The notes beneath the pieces are model-generated. The model saw only the letters and a list, made by a program, of their open reading frames with translations. It was not told where the DNA came from and searched no databases. From Photobacterium damselae (GTDB lineage Bacteria; Pseudomonadota; Gammaproteobacteria; Enterobacterales; Vibrionaceae), in NCBI RefSeq assembly GCF_003026815.1, contig NZ_PYOG01000019.1:23480-87479 (forward strand): a stretch of DNA of 64,000 bases. Direction: 5' to 3'. A program made the position numbers and the translations under genes. Position 1 is the first letter of the stretch. Each line of letters begins with the position of its first letter. Shown here piece after piece: positions 50,543-63,032 of this stretch.

Positions 50543-51919
50543 TTACAAGAAGAATGGGCTTGGTTGGAATAGACGCTCAACGTCAGGGATGTATTTCTTA
50601 TCAACTAAGAACATAACCACGTGATCATCTTGTTCGATAACCGTTCTGTCGTGGGCGATGAGCACTTCTTCGCCTCGAACAATGGCACCAATGGTGGTAC
50701 CTGGCGGCAATTTAATATCACCCACCGCTCGGCCAACAACTTTAGAGGTACTTGCATCACCATGGGCAATAGCCTCAATGGCTTCTGCTGCACCGCGACG
50801 AAGAGAAGAGACATTAACAATATCAGCCTTACGAACATGGGTTAGTAGTGCTGAGATGGTTGCTTGTTGTGGTGAGATTGCAATATCTATGGTGCCACCT
50901 TGTACTAAATCAACATAGGCTCCACGTTGGATAAGCACCATAACTTTTTTGGCACCCATACGTTTTGCTAGCATGGCTGACATGATATTGGCTTCATCAT
51001 CGTTAGTAACGGCAATAAACACATCAATTTGTTCGATATGTTCTTCACTGAGCAGTTCTTGATCCGAGGCATCACCACAAAAGACGATGGTTTTTTGCAA
51101 TATTTCCGATAAGTTTTCGGCGCGATCGGGATTACGCTCAATCAGTTTTACACTGTAGCTTTGCTCTAGACGACGAGCAAGACCGGCACCAATATTACCA
51201 CCACCAACAATCATAATGCGTTTGTATGGTTTCTCTAGTCGCTGCAATTCACTCATAACCGAACGAATGTGATTACTTGCTGCAACAAAAAAGACTTCAT
51301 CATCGGCTTCGATAATGGTGGTACCTTGCGGGCGAATAGGGCGACCCTGACGGAAAATGGCAGCAACACGAGTGTCAACATGAGGCATGTGTTCGCGTAG
51401 TGCTGAGAGGGCGTTACCAACTAACGGACCACCATAATAGGCTTTCACTGCAACTAGACCGACTTTATCTTCGGCAAAACCGACCACTTGTAATGCACCT
51501 GGATATTCAATCAGGCGTTCAATATAGCCTGTGACTAACTCTTCTGGGGCGATCAGATGGTCAACAGGAACCGCGTCTGATTGGAACAGTTGCTCTTTTT
51601 CTTTGATGTATTCAGGAGAACGAATACGAGCAACTCGATTTGGGGTATTAAACAGGGAGAAAGCGATCTGACAGGCAATCATATTGGTTTCGTCTGAATT
51701 GGTGACGGCAACTAACATGTCGGCATCTTGTGCCCCTGCTTCGCGTAATGTTCTAGGATGACTTGCAAAGCCCTGCACTACACGTAAATCGAATTTATCT
51801 TGCAATTCACGCAGACGCTCTGGGTCTTTATCGACGATAGTTATGTCGTTGTTCTCACCGACAAGGTTTTCAGCGAGAGTCCCGCCAACCTGTCCAGCTC
51901 CGAGAATAATGATTTTCAT
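50543..51919 (-). CDS. trkA: Trk system regulatory protein TrkA
   Basis: Cytosolic gating ring of the Trk system, 458 residues. Two RCK/KTN Rossmann domains: [13 protein letters not shown] (about 7-19) and [14 protein letters not shown] (about 240), each followed by a TrkA_C domain. Binds NAD(H)/ATP in homologues. The def-fmt-rsmB-trkA order is conserved, here with trkH added. Confidence 0.97.
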   Translation of the reverse strand: MKIIILGAGQVGGTLAENLVGENNDITIVDKDPERLRELQDKFDLRVVQGFASHPRTLREAGAQDADMLVAVTNSDETNMIACQIAFSLFNTPNRVARIRSPEYIKEKEQLFQSDAVPVDHLIAPEELVTGYIERLIEYPGALQVVGFAEDKVGLVAVKAYYGGPLVGNALSALREHMPHVDTRVAAIFRQGRPIRPQGTTIIEADDEVFFVAASNHIRSVMSELQRLEKPYKRIMIVGGGNIGAGLARRLEQSYSVKLIERNPDRAENLSEILQKTIVFCGDASDQELLSEEHIEQIDVFIAVTNDDEANIMSAMLAKRMGAKKVMVLIQRGAYVDLVQGGTIDIAISPQQATISALLTHVRKADIVNVSSLRRGAAEAIEAIAHGDASTSKVVGRAVGDIKLPPGTTIGAIVRGEEVLIAHDRTVIEQDDHVVMFLVDKKYIPDVERLFQPSPFFL

Positions 51920-52057
51920 AGCTTATGCCTGATTAATAGAGTCTCGATAGATTACTATGCTTAACATTAATAATCACCGTTTGCTGCTCGGTTTTTATAC
52001 AGAGTGCCAGTTTTTCACAATCCTATTCTTGAGAGTGATATTAAGCAAACAGTAACG

Positions 52058-52089
52058 AAAAAGCGGAACTTGATAGGTAAGTTCCGCTT
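52058..52089 (-). terminator. terminator between rsmB and trkA
   Basis: Stem AAGCGGAACTT / AAGTTCCGCTT. On the minus strand it is followed by TTTTTCG. It suggests trkA-trkH also has its own promoter. Confidence 0.75.
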
Positions 52090-52107
52090 ATATTAAGAGA
52101 TAATTGG

Positions 52108-53385
52108 TTAAGCTTTCTGTAGTACCGCGTAATAGAAGCCATCCATATTTTCTTCACCAGGTAGGATCTGACGACCCGGATTGGTCGCTTCTGAACCAAC
52201 AAGAGTGGCATCTGCTGTACGCGTTAAGAATGCAGAAACTTGATCACGGTTTTCTTGCGGTGTGATAGAGCAGGTTGCATACACCAAAGTACCACCGGAT
52301 TTTAGTTGCAACCACATCGCATCAAAAATTTCAGCCTGAAGTTGAGCTAGTGCTGCAATGTCTTCGCCGCGACGAAGCCACTTAATATCTGGGTGGCGGC
52401 GGATTACGCCGGTTGCAGAACATGGAGCATCGAGAAGAATACGATCGAACTTATCGCCATCCCACCATTTTTCTGGATAACGCGCATCGGCACACAGCAC
52501 TTTTGCTTGTAAATTTAGACGTTGTAAGTTGTCATGAACTCGGGCTAGACGATGTTCATCACAATCGATAGCAACCACTTGAGCTGAAGGAACATGCTCT
52601 AAAATGTGAGCCGTTTTACCACCGGGTGCGGCACAACAATCTAAGATCAATTCGCCAGCTTGTGGTTGTAGGTACTCAATAGCTAATTGTGCTGCTGCAT
52701 CTTGTACTGATACCCAACCTTGCTCAAATCCTGGCAGCTTATACACATCACAAGGGCTTAATAGGCGTAGCGCATCTCCCGCTTGTGGGTGCAGTTCCGT
52801 TGCGATACCTTCAGCATCAAGTAACTTACGATATTCATCGCGGTTATGGTGTTGGCGGTTTACTCGTAGCCACATCGGAGCTTTGGTATTGTTAGCCGCG
52901 CAGATGGCATCTACATCATTTGGGTAAGCTTGTTTTAGTAGTTTCAATAGCCAGCTTGGATGGCCATATTTGCCTGCATCGTGGCTTACCGCTTGGGCAT
53001 CAAGCTCTTGCTGCTGACGTTGATAGTTACGCAAAATAGCGTTAACCAGCCCACGTAACTGAGGTTTTTTCAGGTTTTTGGTGGCATTTACCGTTTCGGC
53101 AACGGCTGCATGGGCTGGAATACGCATATAACCCAATTGATATAAACCGACCAAAATAAGGTGATGGAATACGCGTTGTTTGCCTTTTAGTGGCTTATCC
53201 ATCAGTTTTTGGGTGATGGATTCTAAACGGGGTAACCAACGTAGGACGCCGTAGCAGATCTCTTGCAGTAACGCTTGATCGCGCTCTTTGATCTGTTGCT
53301 GGGCAGCCGGAAGTGCTGTAGAGAGTGATTGACCTTGATCGACCACTTGGTAAATGACTTGGGCTGCTGCCGCTCTTACATTCAT
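52108..53385 (-). CDS. rsmB: 16S rRNA (cytosine967-C5)-methyltransferase RsmB
   Basis: SAM-dependent RNA m5C methyltransferase, 425 residues. The N-terminal NusB-like domain is about 1-140. The catalytic domain has the SAM loop [13 protein letters not shown] (about 247-259), [18 protein letters not shown] and the nucleophile-release pair with YATCSI. Methylates C967. Part of the def-fmt-rsmB group. Confidence 0.97.
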   Translation of the reverse strand: MNVRAAAAQVIYQVVDQGQSLSTALPAAQQQIKERDQALLQEICYGVLRWLPRLESITQKLMDKPLKGKQRVFHHLILVGLYQLGYMRIPAHAAVAETVNATKNLKKPQLRGLVNAILRNYQRQQQELDAQAVSHDAGKYGHPSWLLKLLKQAYPNDVDAICAANNTKAPMWLRVNRQHHNRDEYRKLLDAEGIATELHPQAGDALRLLSPCDVYKLPGFEQGWVSVQDAAAQLAIEYLQPQAGELILDCCAAPGGKTAHILEHVPSAQVVAIDCDEHRLARVHDNLQRLNLQAKVLCADARYPEKWWDGDKFDRILLDAPCSATGVIRRHPDIKWLRRGEDIAALAQLQAEIFDAMWLQLKSGGTLVYATCSITPQENRDQVSAFLTRTADATLVGSEATNPGRQILPGEENMDGFYYAVLQKA

Positions 53386-53451
53386 ACCTATACCTGTTAT
53401 TGGTGCACCATCTCTGATGCGCTTTTTCTGTGATAAAGAAAAATAAAGTTA

Positions 53452-53476
53452 AAGCCCAACCAATGATGTTGGGCCT
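53452..53476 (-). terminator. hairpin between fmt and rsmB
   Basis: Stem GCCCAAC / GTTGGGC with a 7-base loop. The following bases on the minus strand are TTTAACTTTA, a weak T run, so read-through is likely. Confidence 0.5.
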
Positions 53477-53523
53477 ATTAATGTTTGCACTTATATCATA
53501 GTAACAAGAACAAACTTAAGCGG

Positions 53524-54468
53524 TTACAGTACGCTACCAACTTCAAACCACTCACGACGAGAGTTCAATAAGTCTTGTACTTGCATCGCTTTCTTACCTG
53601 GAGGTTGTAACTCTAGTAGGCGTAAGGCGCCATGGCCTGTTGCAACAACGATACCGTGCTTATCCGCACTTAAAATGGTACCCGGCTGTTTACCGTGATC
53701 TTCTGCAACCACTTCACTGCGCCATACTTTGATATTTTGTTCGCTTACTTCAAAGTAGCTCATTGGCCAAGGATTGAATGCTCGAACACAACGTTCAATG
53801 GCGACAGCATCCATGGTCCAATCAATTTTCGCTTCTTCTTTGCTCAGCTTTTTCGCGTAGTTTGCTTGTTCATCATCTTGTTTGGTGGCAACCGCTTTAC
53901 CTGTCGCAATATCTGCTAGGCAGTCAACTAATGCTACAGGCCCCAGTTCTGCCAGCTTTTCATACATGGTTGCACTAGTGTCGTTAGCTTCAATTGGTAA
54001 CGTCGCAATTTGCAGCATATCACCGGTATCTAAACCTTCGTCCATCTGCATAATCGTTACGCCAGTCTCGCTATCGCCAGCCCAAATCGAACGTTGAATA
54101 GGTGCAGCACCACGCCAACGAGGCAGAATGGAGCCATGAACGTTAATACAACCCAGTTTCGGTGTATCTAACACTTCTTTTGGTAGTAATAGACCATAAG
54201 CAACCACAACCATTAGATCAGCATTTAAAGCTGCAAGCTCTTGTTGTGCTTCTTCATTGCGTAGAGACGCTGGCTGATAAACCGGAATATCGTGCTCAAG
54301 AGCAATATGTTTTACTGGACTTGCGGTCAATTTTTTACCACGGCCAGCTGGGCGATCGGGCTGAGTGTATACTGCAATAACTTCGTGTTCTGAAGATAAC
54401 AACGCCGCCAAATGACGGGCGGCGAAGTCAGGAGTACCAGCAAATACAATACGTAATGGCTTGCTCAA
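53524..54468 (-). CDS. fmt: methionyl-tRNA formyltransferase
   Basis: Formylates initiator Met-tRNA, 314 residues. Rossmann formyltransferase domain with [12 protein letters not shown] at the N terminus and the catalytic Asn-His region [17 protein letters not shown] (about 108-124). The C-terminal OB-like domain is complete. Twelve bases after def, the usual def-fmt pair. Confidence 0.97.
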   Translation of the reverse strand: MSKPLRIVFAGTPDFAARHLAALLSSEHEVIAVYTQPDRPAGRGKKLTASPVKHIALEHDIPVYQPASLRNEEAQQELAALNADLMVVVAYGLLLPKEVLDTPKLGCINVHGSILPRWRGAAPIQRSIWAGDSETGVTIMQMDEGLDTGDMLQIATLPIEANDTSATMYEKLAELGPVALVDCLADIATGKAVATKQDDEQANYAKKLSKEEAKIDWTMDAVAIERCVRAFNPWPMSYFEVSEQNIKVWRSEVVAEDHGKQPGTILSADKHGIVVATGHGALRLLELQPPGKKAMQVQDLLNSRREWFEVGSVL

Positions 54469-54480
54469 GGTAACCTCTAA

Positions 54481-54993
54481 TTAATGTTGTTTTTGGTTAG
54501 AACGTTGGAGCTTTTCTAACTTTTGTTTAATACGTTGACGTTTTAACGGCGATAGATAATCAACAAAAAGCTTACCATTTAGATGATCCAGTTCATGTTG
54601 GACACAAATAGCCAGTAATCCATCGGCTTCAAAACGGTAGCTTTGGCCGTCTCTATCCAGCGCTGTAACCGATACCTCGGCAGCTCGTGGAATATAAGCA
54701 CGAGAGCCTGGGACCGATAAACATCCTTCTTCAATACCATCATCACCACTTGTGGTAGTAATTTCAGGATTGATTAAGACCATAGGTTGATCTCGGGTCG
54801 ATGAGGTATCGATCACCACAATACGTCGGTGAATATTCACTTGAGTCGCAGCTAATCCCACGCCTTCTTCGTGATACATGGTCTCTAACATATCATCAAC
54901 GATCTGTTGGATTTCAGCATCAACCTTGTCTACTGGTTGCGCGATTGTTCGCAAGCGATCATCAGGAAACGTTAATACGGGTAATAAAGACAT
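54481..54993 (-). CDS. def: peptide deformylase
   Basis: Iron-dependent enzyme removing the N-formyl group from nascent proteins, 170 residues. The three family motifs are GVGLAATQ (about 45-52), EEGCLSVPG (about 88-96) and QHELDHLNG (about 132-140), carrying the metal-binding Cys and His pair and the catalytic Glu. First gene of the def-fmt-rsmB-trkA-trkH cluster. Confidence 0.97.
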   Translation of the reverse strand: MSLLPVLTFPDDRLRTIAQPVDKVDAEIQQIVDDMLETMYHEEGVGLAATQVNIHRRIVVIDTSSTRDQPMVLINPEITTTSGDDGIEEGCLSVPGSRAYIPRAAEVSVTALDRDGQSYRFEADGLLAICVQHELDHLNGKLFVDYLSPLKRQRIKQKLEKLQRSNQKQH

Positions 54994-55281
54994 AGCGACT
55001 CAACTTATCAACTGGGTGATATCAGTAAATTCGATTGTCCTAATTCTAGTCATTTTAGGGTTTAAATAACAGTCTAGATAAAAAGGGTATCTTGAGGCCC
55101 AGCATTTTAGGGTGCGGTATTCATCGCTAACTTGATGCTGTTTTTTTGCAATAACCAAAATAAACAGTGATGTTTGCCGAAAAGGTTATGGATGTTATAG
55201 CGTGAGTAATAGACAGATCTTAATGTCAATGCGACTCTTTCTCTTTGGGGAAATCTTACGCGTAAACAAGGAAGTAATGGC

Positions 55282-56340
55282 ATGAAGCGGTGGTTAGGGT
55301 TAGTGGGTTTAGCATTATGGGTGCCGTTGGTTTGGGCTGACTACTTACCTATAGTGAGACAAGATGCGCCACAAACTTATATCGTTAAAAAAGGTGATAC
55401 GTTGTGGGATATTTCATCGTATTTTCTTGATAATCCTTGGTTATGGCCAAAGTTATGGCACGCCAATAGCTATATTAAAAATCCGCATTTAATTTATCCA
55501 GGTGACCGATTACGCTTACGTTGGGTGAAAGGCCAGCCCCAATTAGTTTTGGATAGGGGTAAAGCTCAAGTGAAATTGACGCCTAAAATGCGCATTGCAA
55601 GTTCACCCATTACCACCTTACATGACAGTTTAATGTTTCCTTATTTAGCTGAAGACAAGTTACTTTCTGCCCAAAGCTTAGAAAATGTAGCCCGAGTGAT
55701 AGGGTCAAGTGATGGCCGTAGTTATATGGCTCCTGGTGATACGATTTGGGTTGATAGCGTTCTTGATGGTGGCAGTGAATGGTGGATTTATCGCATTAAT
55801 GAAACATTCTCTCGTGAAGGAGAAGGGACTAAACATCAAGTGATGGCTCTTCAAGAGGTAGCCAAAGCCCGTGTTAAAGCCATTGATAAAGAACGCAGTT
55901 TGCTAAGACTGACGCAATTACGACAAGAGATTCATCAAAATGATTTAGTGCTTCCTGCTCCAATTGATACTCGTAGTTTAAATATGTCTTTTGCTCCAAC
56001 CGTGGCCCCAAGCCAGCTGCAAGCTCAGGTGGTTGGTTCTATCTCGGGTCAGCAATATATGGCGTCAAAACAAGTGGTAATACTCGATCGTGGTCATCTA
56101 GATAACTTTGAGCCGGGGCAGGTGTTTAAATTGTATCGTGATGGGGCTGATATTTCTGGTCCAAGAGGGGAATACGCTTATCACGACAGTCGATTCTCCG
56201 GTGCTGAACAACAGTTGAAGCACATTGAGGTGGGTGAGGTTATGGTCTTACGTCCCTATGAGTATTTTAGTTTAGCTGTAGTAACAAAGAGTTTTGAACC
56301 ATTTAAAGCAGGAGTTGTGGCATTACCGCCAACATATTAA
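55282..56340 (+). CDS. LysM-domain peptidoglycan-binding protein
   Basis: Exported protein of 352 residues. A signal peptide is about 1-19 (MKRWLGLVGLALWVPLVWA). The LysM domain follows near residues 32-80 (YIVKKGDTLWDISSYFLDNPWLWPKLW...IYPGDRL). The rest is of unknown fold. AAGGAAG precedes the ATG. Conserved just before dprA in Vibrio; a cell-wall binding role is inferred from LysM only. Its stop lies 2 bp before dprA. Confidence 0.92.
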   Translation: MKRWLGLVGLALWVPLVWADYLPIVRQDAPQTYIVKKGDTLWDISSYFLDNPWLWPKLWHANSYIKNPHLIYPGDRLRLRWVKGQPQLVLDRGKAQVKLTPKMRIASSPITTLHDSLMFPYLAEDKLLSAQSLENVARVIGSSDGRSYMAPGDTIWVDSVLDGGSEWWIYRINETFSREGEGTKHQVMALQEVAKARVKAIDKERSLLRLTQLRQEIHQNDLVLPAPIDTRSLNMSFAPTVAPSQLQAQVVGSISGQQYMASKQVVILDRGHLDNFEPGQVFKLYRDGADISGPRGEYAYHDSRFSGAEQQLKHIEVGEVMVLRPYEYFSLAVVTKSFEPFKAGVVALPPTY

Positions 56341-56342
56341 TA

Positions 56343-57437
56343 ATGGACAATATCCATGCTTGGCTGAAATTGGTGGCTGTTCCTGGACTCGGTGGCCACC
56401 GTATCAGTCGTTTATTACAACACGCAATGCCAGAGCAAATTATGGCAATGGATGAGTCTGAACTGCGAAGTATCGGGTTGACGCTAAAGCAGGTTGCCGC
56501 CATTAAGCATCCCGACAATAAGAAAATAGATTTGGCGCTAAATTGGCAGCAGCGTCCCCATTGTCACATTATTCCTTTAGTTTCGCCCTTGTATCCACCT
56601 TTATTAAAGGAGATCAGCTCAGCACCTCCTTTGTTATTTGTTAAAGGTGATCCTTCTTTCTTAGCCCAGCCTCAAATTGCCATTATTGGTAGTCGCTCAG
56701 CCAGTATTGATGGTCGAGAAATTGCCGCTGACTTTGCTGCAAATATTGTGGCGCAAAATTATGTGGTAACCAGTGGCTTAGCCTTGGGCATCGATAGTCA
56801 AGCTCATCAAGGAGCCCTACGTCATGGCGGGGCAACCATTGCCGTTTTAGGTTCCGGGCTGGAGCAGATTTATCCCGCATGTCACAAATCGTTAGCTGCA
56901 AGTATTGTTGAGCAGGGCGCTCTTGTCTCTGAGTTTTGGCCGCAAGAAAAACCACGAGCCCAATTTTTTCCACGTAGAAACCGGATTATTAGCGGTTTAT
57001 CTGTTGGAGTATTGGTTGTGGAAGCGGCTCAAAAAAGTGGATCATTAATTACGGCTAATTATGCTTTAGAGCAAGGCCGAGAGGTCTTTGCTATACCTGG
57101 TTCTATTTATAATCCCGCCAGCCGAGGTTGTAATGCATTGATAAAATCGGGTGCTAAACTTGTAGAAAGTGCTCAAGATATTTTCGAGGAGGTAGGCGCC
57201 CTAACAGAATGCGCAATTAATCACCAATTAAGCCAAGCTCTACCCGAGACAGAAAATGAACAATTGCCATTTCCTGAACTGTTGGCTACCGTAGGCAGCG
57301 AAGTGATACCAGTCGATGTCTTAGCTGAGCGCAGCCAAATGCCAGTTCATGATGTCATGACGCAATTATTAGAATTAGAATTGCTCGGATTGGTCACCGC
57401 ATTACCTGGTGGTTATATCAGAACGAGGAGGGGCTAG
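56343..57437 (+). CDS. dprA: DNA-processing protein DprA
   Basis: Loads RecA on incoming single-stranded DNA during natural transformation, 364 residues. An N-terminal SAM/HhH region (about 1-70), then the Rossmann domain with [15 protein letters not shown] (about 113-127), [16 protein letters not shown] and [11 protein letters not shown], then a C-terminal winged helix (about 300-364). The gene is intact, in contrast to comM in the same window. Confidence 0.96.
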   Translation: MDNIHAWLKLVAVPGLGGHRISRLLQHAMPEQIMAMDESELRSIGLTLKQVAAIKHPDNKKIDLALNWQQRPHCHIIPLVSPLYPPLLKEISSAPPLLFVKGDPSFLAQPQIAIIGSRSASIDGREIAADFAANIVAQNYVVTSGLALGIDSQAHQGALRHGGATIAVLGSGLEQIYPACHKSLAASIVEQGALVSEFWPQEKPRAQFFPRRNRIISGLSVGVLVVEAAQKSGSLITANYALEQGREVFAIPGSIYNPASRGCNALIKSGAKLVESAQDIFEEVGALTECAINHQLSQALPETENEQLPFPELLATVGSEVIPVDVLAERSQMPVHDVMTQLLELELLGLVTALPGGYIRTRRG

Positions 57438-57439
57438 CC

Positions 57440-57913
57440 ATGATGGATATACTGATGTACTTGTTTGAAACCTACATTCAAAGCGATGCTGAACTCATGT
57501 TGGATCAAGATGAGTTATCGGAAGAGTTGGTGCGTGCAGGGTTTCATCAAGATGATATCTATAAGGCACTAAATTGGTTGGAAAACCTCGCAGCACTGCA
57601 AGAAGATAGCGATACACCATATGCCAATATGAGTGCGATCACTTCGATGCGTATTTATACGCCACAAGAGATGCAACGTCTTGATATCGCATGTCGTGGC
57701 TTTTTGACGTACCTTGAACAACTGAACGTGCTTAGTACTGAGACACGAGAAATGGTTGTTGATCGAGTAATGGAACTCGATACCAATGAGTTCACACTCG
57801 ATGATCTGAAATGGATTATTTTAATGGTTCTGTTTAACGCGCCAGATAATGAAAATGCATATACTCAGATGGAAGAGTTGCTATATGGTACTCAAGAAGG
57901 GTATCTCCATTAA
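57440..57913 (+). CDS. smg: Smg family protein (DUF494)
   Basis: Acidic, helical 157-residue protein starting [20 protein letters not shown], two bases after dprA. The DUF494 pattern ([26 protein letters not shown] stretch near 118-140) is clear. Function unknown; dprA-smg linkage is conserved in gammaproteobacteria. Confidence 0.93.
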   Translation: MMDILMYLFETYIQSDAELMLDQDELSEELVRAGFHQDDIYKALNWLENLAALQEDSDTPYANMSAITSMRIYTPQEMQRLDIACRGFLTYLEQLNVLSTETREMVVDRVMELDTNEFTLDDLKWIILMVLFNAPDNENAYTQMEELLYGTQEGYLH

Positions 57914-57935
57914 GATAGCCAATAAAAGTGAACAG

Positions 57936-57961
57936 ATCGGGTAATATCGGCCCGATTTTTC
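57936..57961 (+). terminator. terminator after smg
   Basis: Stem ATCGGG / CCCGAT with a 9-base loop and a T run. Confidence 0.7.
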
Positions 57962-58023
57962 ATTTTTTATTCTACCGCGATTTGCTACTGTAGCTTTATT
58001 GATCACTGCTGGTATTTCCTTCT

Positions 58024-58581
58024 ATGTCGCACTCATCGTTATTTTCTAATCATGAACATGCCTTAACGCAAACTTGCCCTCAATGTGGTGAGCCATTGCA
58101 AATGCGCTTTGGTAAACATGGACCTTTTCTTGGTTGTAGCCATTATCCAGAGTGTGATTATATTCAACCGCTAAAGCAAAATGATGGCCACATAGTGAAA
58201 TTACTGGGCGTTCCTTGTCCTAAGTGCCAACAAGAATTAGTGTTGCGCCAAGGTCGATTTGGAATGTTCATTGGCTGTTCCAGCTATCCTCAATGCGATT
58301 ATATCTCTTCACCAGAAAAGCCAGCGGAAGAGACGCATATCGCTTGCCCTGAATGTAAAACAGGTCATTTAGTCGAGCGTAAGTCCCGTTATGGCAAACT
58401 GTTTTACGCCTGCGATCAATATCCACGCTGTCGCTTTGCTGTGAACAATAAGCCTGTGATTGGAGAGTGCCAATCGTGCCATTATCCCTTATTAATAGAG
58501 AAAAAACTGGCCGCAGGTGTGAAGTTGCAGTGTGCTAACCGTCATTGCCAAGCCTATCAAGATAGTACTGACACTAAATAA
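58024..58581 (+). CDS. yrdD: topoisomerase-type zinc-finger protein (YrdD family)
   Basis: The 185-residue protein consists of four Cys4-type zinc ribbons: CPQCG...GCSHYPEC, CPKCQ...GCSSYPQC, CPECK...ACDQYPRC and CQSC...CANRHC, at roughly 18-43, 63-90, 112-139 and 150-178. This is the topoisomerase I C-terminal finger repeated without the catalytic part. Probably binds single-stranded DNA or RNA; function unproven. Placed after smg as in E. coli. Confidence 0.9.
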   Translation: MSHSSLFSNHEHALTQTCPQCGEPLQMRFGKHGPFLGCSHYPECDYIQPLKQNDGHIVKLLGVPCPKCQQELVLRQGRFGMFIGCSSYPQCDYISSPEKPAEETHIACPECKTGHLVERKSRYGKLFYACDQYPRCRFAVNNKPVIGECQSCHYPLLIEKKLAAGVKLQCANRHCQAYQDSTDTK

Positions 58582-58583
58582 AC

Positions 58584-58610
58584 CTAAGGCGCTGATTGTG
58601 AGCGCCTTAG
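58584..58610. terminator. hairpin after yrdD
   Basis: A 10-bp perfect stem CTAAGGCGCT / AGCGCCTTAG between convergent yrdD and purK, without a strong T run. Confidence 0.55.
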
Positions 58611-58648
58611 ATGGATTGGTATTGTTTGATACGGGAGTTAATAGGATA

Positions 58649-59770
58649 TCAGTGCTCTCTCGGTAGGGCTGGAAATTGGGTCTCTGGTAGAATCGATCCT
58701 AAGTGCTGTAACGCCAGCTGCAGTTGTTCTGTGGTGGCTGCAGTCACATTAATATGCCCCATTTTTCGCCCAACTCTCGCTTCTTTACCATACCAATGTA
58801 CGCTGCAATATGGCAGTTGGTAAATTTCGGTTGGCAAAGAATCAATGCCTAAAATGTTGATCATTGCGGAGGCGCATCGTGCGGCACTATCACCACAAGG
58901 CAGACCGCAAACAGCCCGGATATGATTTGCAAATTGGCAACATAAGGTACCTTGTTGAGTCCAATGGCCTGAGTTATGAACTCTAGGTGCAATCTCATTG
59001 ACCAGCAGTTGATCATTTACATCAAACAGTTCAATCGCCAACACACCAACATAATCTAATTGTTCTGCAACTTGACTAAAAATACAGTTAGCCTGTTGTT
59101 GCAGCTGGTTATCTTCTATTAACGCAGTGGAAAGACTCAAAACGCCATTAGTGTGGATATTCTCGGTTAATGGGTAGGTGGTGATATTACCTTGCTTATC
59201 ACGAACTCCGATTATGGAAACTTCGCGCTGAAATGGGATCCAAGCTTCTGCAATAATGGCTTGATTTGGTGTGGCTGCAATACACGCTGCCAGCTGAGGC
59301 CAAAGCGAGGCGACATCGTGTTGATCATGCAGACGCCACTGACCTTTTCCATCGTACCCTCCCAATGTACTTTTTAGTACCAAAGGTAGACCTATTGCAG
59401 TGATTGCTGAGATCAAATCGTCTTGATTATGGATGATGTGATAGGGTGCACTAGCTACTTGGGCATTATCGAGCAATGCTTTTTCTTTTGCGCGATCACC
59501 ACCAATTTTTATGGTTTCTGGCGCGGGAAAGAGTTTGCCGCTTTGTTGGCATAAATCCAAAATATCATGGGCAATATGTTCAAACTCTGCCGTGATTACA
59601 TCGCTCTGTGCAATGGCTTGCTCAAGGCTATATGGATAAGTTTGCCCACTAATTGGATGGACTATGGTATTGGTCGTCACATCGAATGCCAGAACATTAA
59701 TATTTAGTGGCGTTGCAGCGAGAGACATCATTCGAGCCAACTGGCCTGCACCTAAGATCAATACTTGCAT
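58649..59770 (-). CDS. purK: 5-(carboxyamino)imidazole ribonucleotide synthase
   Basis: ATP-grasp enzyme of purine synthesis, 373 residues, making N5-CAIR. N-terminal Rossmann [15 protein letters not shown]; glycine-rich ATP loop [12 protein letters not shown] (about 139-150); metal-binding [15 protein letters not shown] near 257-271. It follows purE by two bases in the purEK operon. Confidence 0.96.
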   Translation of the reverse strand: MQVLILGAGQLARMMSLAATPLNINVLAFDVTTNTIVHPISGQTYPYSLEQAIAQSDVITAEFEHIAHDILDLCQQSGKLFPAPETIKIGGDRAKEKALLDNAQVASAPYHIIHNQDDLISAITAIGLPLVLKSTLGGYDGKGQWRLHDQHDVASLWPQLAACIAATPNQAIIAEAWIPFQREVSIIGVRDKQGNITTYPLTENIHTNGVLSLSTALIEDNQLQQQANCIFSQVAEQLDYVGVLAIELFDVNDQLLVNEIAPRVHNSGHWTQQGTLCCQFANHIRAVCGLPCGDSAARCASAMINILGIDSLPTEIYQLPYCSVHWYGKEARVGRKMGHINVTAATTEQLQLALQHLGSILPETQFPALPREH

Positions 59771-59772
59771 AG

Positions 59773-60258
59773 TTACTCCAGACCAGGATCGGGTTGGCTA
59801 AGAACAGTATCGGTTTGTTGTTGACGAAACGCTTCGATAGCAAGGCGAACTTCTTCATTAGATGTTGCAATGATCTGAGCGGCTAATAGTCCTGCATTTG
59901 CAGCTCCCGCTTCGCCAATAGCAAGAGTACCAACAGCAATACCTTTTGGCATTTGAACAATAGAAAGAAGTGAATCAAGCCCCTTTAAGGCGCGAGATTG
60001 AACCGGAACACCCAGTACTGGCAATGAAGTATATGCAGCTGTCATCCCTGGCAAATGAGCGGCTCCGCCAGCACCAGCAATGATAACTGTGATACCTCTT
60101 TGCTGCGCGTTTTGAGCGTATTCAGCCAATAAGTGTGGAGTTCGATGAGCAGACACAACCTTGGTCTCGTATTCGACATTAAACCGCTCTAACATTTCAG
60201 CAGCATGTTGCATTGTTGGCCAGTCTGACTGTGAGCCCATGATGATCCCAACTTTCAT
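59773..60258 (-). CDS. purE: N5-carboxyaminoimidazole ribonucleotide mutase
   Basis: Class I PurE, 161 residues, converting N5-CAIR to CAIR. The signature [10 protein letters not shown] (about 8-17), SAHRTP (about 42-47) and the [11 protein letters not shown] loop are intact. First gene of purEK; a PurR operator lies upstream. Confidence 0.97.
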   Translation of the reverse strand: MKVGIIMGSQSDWPTMQHAAEMLERFNVEYETKVVSAHRTPHLLAEYAQNAQQRGITVIIAGAGGAAHLPGMTAAYTSLPVLGVPVQSRALKGLDSLLSIVQMPKGIAVGTLAIGEAGAANAGLLAAQIIATSNEEVRLAIEAFRQQQTDTVLSQPDPGLE

Positions 60259-60321
60259 TGTGTTCTCCTTGAAATAGGTATAAAGCGACCGATATCGGCA
60301 TTATACGGTGCTTTTTCGTTA

Positions 60322-60337
60322 AGGAAAACGTTTGCGT
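60322..60337 (-). promoter_or_regulatory. PurR operator of purEK
   Basis: On the minus strand the sequence reads ACGCAAACGTTTTCCT, which matches the PurR box of the E. coli purine regulon as I remember it. It lies 64 bases before the purE start. Repression by PurR with hypoxanthine or guanine is expected. Confidence 0.92.
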
Positions 60338-60450
60338 CAGGGTTTTGCATCGAATTTAATTCCTGCATAGCTATGACAATAGGGACTGGGTAAGATAAGC
60401 ACTTCAAACCGAAACTAAACAGATAACAGTAAAAAAGAGAAGAGGCCGTT

Positions 60451-61008
60451 GTGGATAATTTTGCTCAAGTCGTAGCCGCTCTCCAACAAGGAGAAGTGAT
60501 TGGCTATCCAACAGAAGCGGTATTTGGGGTTGGTTGCGATCCTGATAGCGAACAAGCCGTACACAAACTTTTAGCATTAAAGCAGCGCCCAATAGAGAAG
60601 GGTTTAATTTTAATTGCTGCGGATTATGATCAGTTATTAGCTTATGTTGATGAAAGTCAGTTGACGACCAACCAACTTGAGCAGATAAAAAATAGCTGGC
60701 CAGGACCTGTAACCTGGGTGATGCCAACGAAACCGTCGGTCCCTAAATTTTTAACTGGCCAATTTGAGACTATTGCCGTAAGGGTCAGTGATCACCCTTT
60801 AGTTCAACAACTGTGTCGTCAGTTTGGTAAACCAATAACTTCAACGAGCGCTAATTTAACAGGACAAGAACCTGGGCGTACCTATCAAGACGTTGAAGCG
60901 CAGTTGGGGCACTATTTAGCGGCTATCTTACAAGGCGAAGTGGGTGGTCGTGATAATCCATCTGAAATCCGTGATGCACAAACGGGTAAAGTATTTCGAC
61001 AAGGGTAA
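60451..61008 (+). CDS. tsaC: threonylcarbamoyl-AMP synthase TsaC
   Basis: YrdC-type enzyme of 185 residues making threonylcarbamoyl-AMP for the t6A37 tRNA modification. The family nucleotide site includes [14 protein letters not shown] (about 17-30), [10 protein letters not shown] and [12 protein letters not shown] (about 130-141). GTG start at 60451 with AGAAGAGG upstream. Followed by hemF at a 3-bp distance. Confidence 0.95.
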   Translation: MDNFAQVVAALQQGEVIGYPTEAVFGVGCDPDSEQAVHKLLALKQRPIEKGLILIAADYDQLLAYVDESQLTTNQLEQIKNSWPGPVTWVMPTKPSVPKFLTGQFETIAVRVSDHPLVQQLCRQFGKPITSTSANLTGQEPGRTYQDVEAQLGHYLAAILQGEVGGRDNPSEIRDAQTGKVFRQG

Positions 61009-61923
<915 letters not shown>

Positions 61924-61931
61924 GATTTCTT

Positions 61932-62759
61932 ATGGATAAGTACGCAGTTTTTGGTCATCCCATTGCACAGAGTAAATCCCCTTATATTCATACTTTATTT
62001 GCCCGCCAAACAGGTCAGCAAATGAGTTATGAAGCGATATTAGCGCCCTTAGACGGATTTCAAACAGCATTAGACGATTTTCTGGCTGCCGGAGGTCGAG
62101 GTTGTAACATCACGGTTCCTTTTAAAGAGCAAGCTTATCGCGTCGCAACCCAACTGACAGAACGTGCACGTTTAGCAGGAGCGGTGAATACACTTAAATT
62201 ATTAGATGATGGTGTATTACTGGGAGATAACACTGATGGTGAGGGGTTGGTACAGGACTTATTGGCTCATCAAGTAACGCTTGAAAATCAGCGAATTCTA
62301 TTAATTGGGGCTGGGGGCGCTGCTCGCGGGGTTATTTTGCCGCTATTGGCACAAAATCCCCAACAATTGGTTATCGCTAATCGTACTTATGATAAAGCTC
62401 AAGCCTTAGCGGATACATTTGCCACTTTTGGTAATATTACGGCAATGGACAATGAAACGTTAGCATTGCAAGATGGGTTTGACGTTGTGATAAATTCTAC
62501 ATCAGCCAGTTTGTCGGGCTCTGTGCCTGATGTGCCAACTTCTGTTATTACTCATCACTCGTGTTGTTACGATATGGTTTATGGGGCTCAACCAACAGCT
62601 TTTAATAACTGGACAAGTACGCTGGGTGCAAGCAAAAATCTAGATGGACTTGGTATGTTAGTCGGTCAAGCCGCTGAGAGCTTTATGCTGTGGCGTGGGT
62701 TACGACCTGGGGCGAAGCAGGTTCAACGAGAATTACGCCGCTCATTACAAGGTAAATAG
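61932..62759 (+). CDS. aroE: shikimate dehydrogenase
   Basis: NADP-dependent shikimate pathway enzyme, 275 residues. Substrate site [14 protein letters not shown] (about 7-20), catalytic Lys in [11 protein letters not shown] (about 59-69), NADP loop [12 protein letters not shown] (about 127-138) with ANRT after beta 2. Follows hemF by 8 bp. Confidence 0.97.
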   Translation: MDKYAVFGHPIAQSKSPYIHTLFARQTGQQMSYEAILAPLDGFQTALDDFLAAGGRGCNITVPFKEQAYRVATQLTERARLAGAVNTLKLLDDGVLLGDNTDGEGLVQDLLAHQVTLENQRILLIGAGGAARGVILPLLAQNPQQLVIANRTYDKAQALADTFATFGNITAMDNETLALQDGFDVVINSTSASLSGSVPDVPTSVITHHSCCYDMVYGAQPTAFNNWTSTLGASKNLDGLGMLVGQAAESFMLWRGLRPGAKQVQRELRRSLQGK

Positions 62760-62765
62760 TAGAAA

Positions 62766-63032
62766 ATGAATCAAGATATTTTATTTGCAGATATTCAGCT
62801 ATGGGACAGTGTGCGCCAAGCCGTTAATTTCCCAGCTCAGCAGGCCGGTGCTTTAATTACGTGTTGGGTATCTTTAGCTTGGCTACAACAACATTCTCCT
62901 AATCTAGAGTTAGCCAATAAAGAGATAATATTGGCTCGTTTTGTTGAACTGCGCTTTGATCTTGAAGAAATCGCAGAAGAGATGATTGAAGATGAACGTT
63001 TTGATGAGTGTGGCGATATCATTATTGGTTAA
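62766..63032 (+). CDS. yrdB: DUF1488 family protein YrdB
   Basis: Small acidic 88-residue protein (MNQDILFADIQLWDSVRQAVNF...EEIAEEMIEDERFDECGDI). Fits the E. coli YrdB pattern and position after aroE. No known function. Its stop overlaps the end of the convergent yrdA by 11 bp. Confidence 0.88.
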   Translation: MNQDILFADIQLWDSVRQAVNFPAQQAGALITCWVSLAWLQQHSPNLELANKEIILARFVELRFDLEEIAEEMIEDERFDECGDIIIG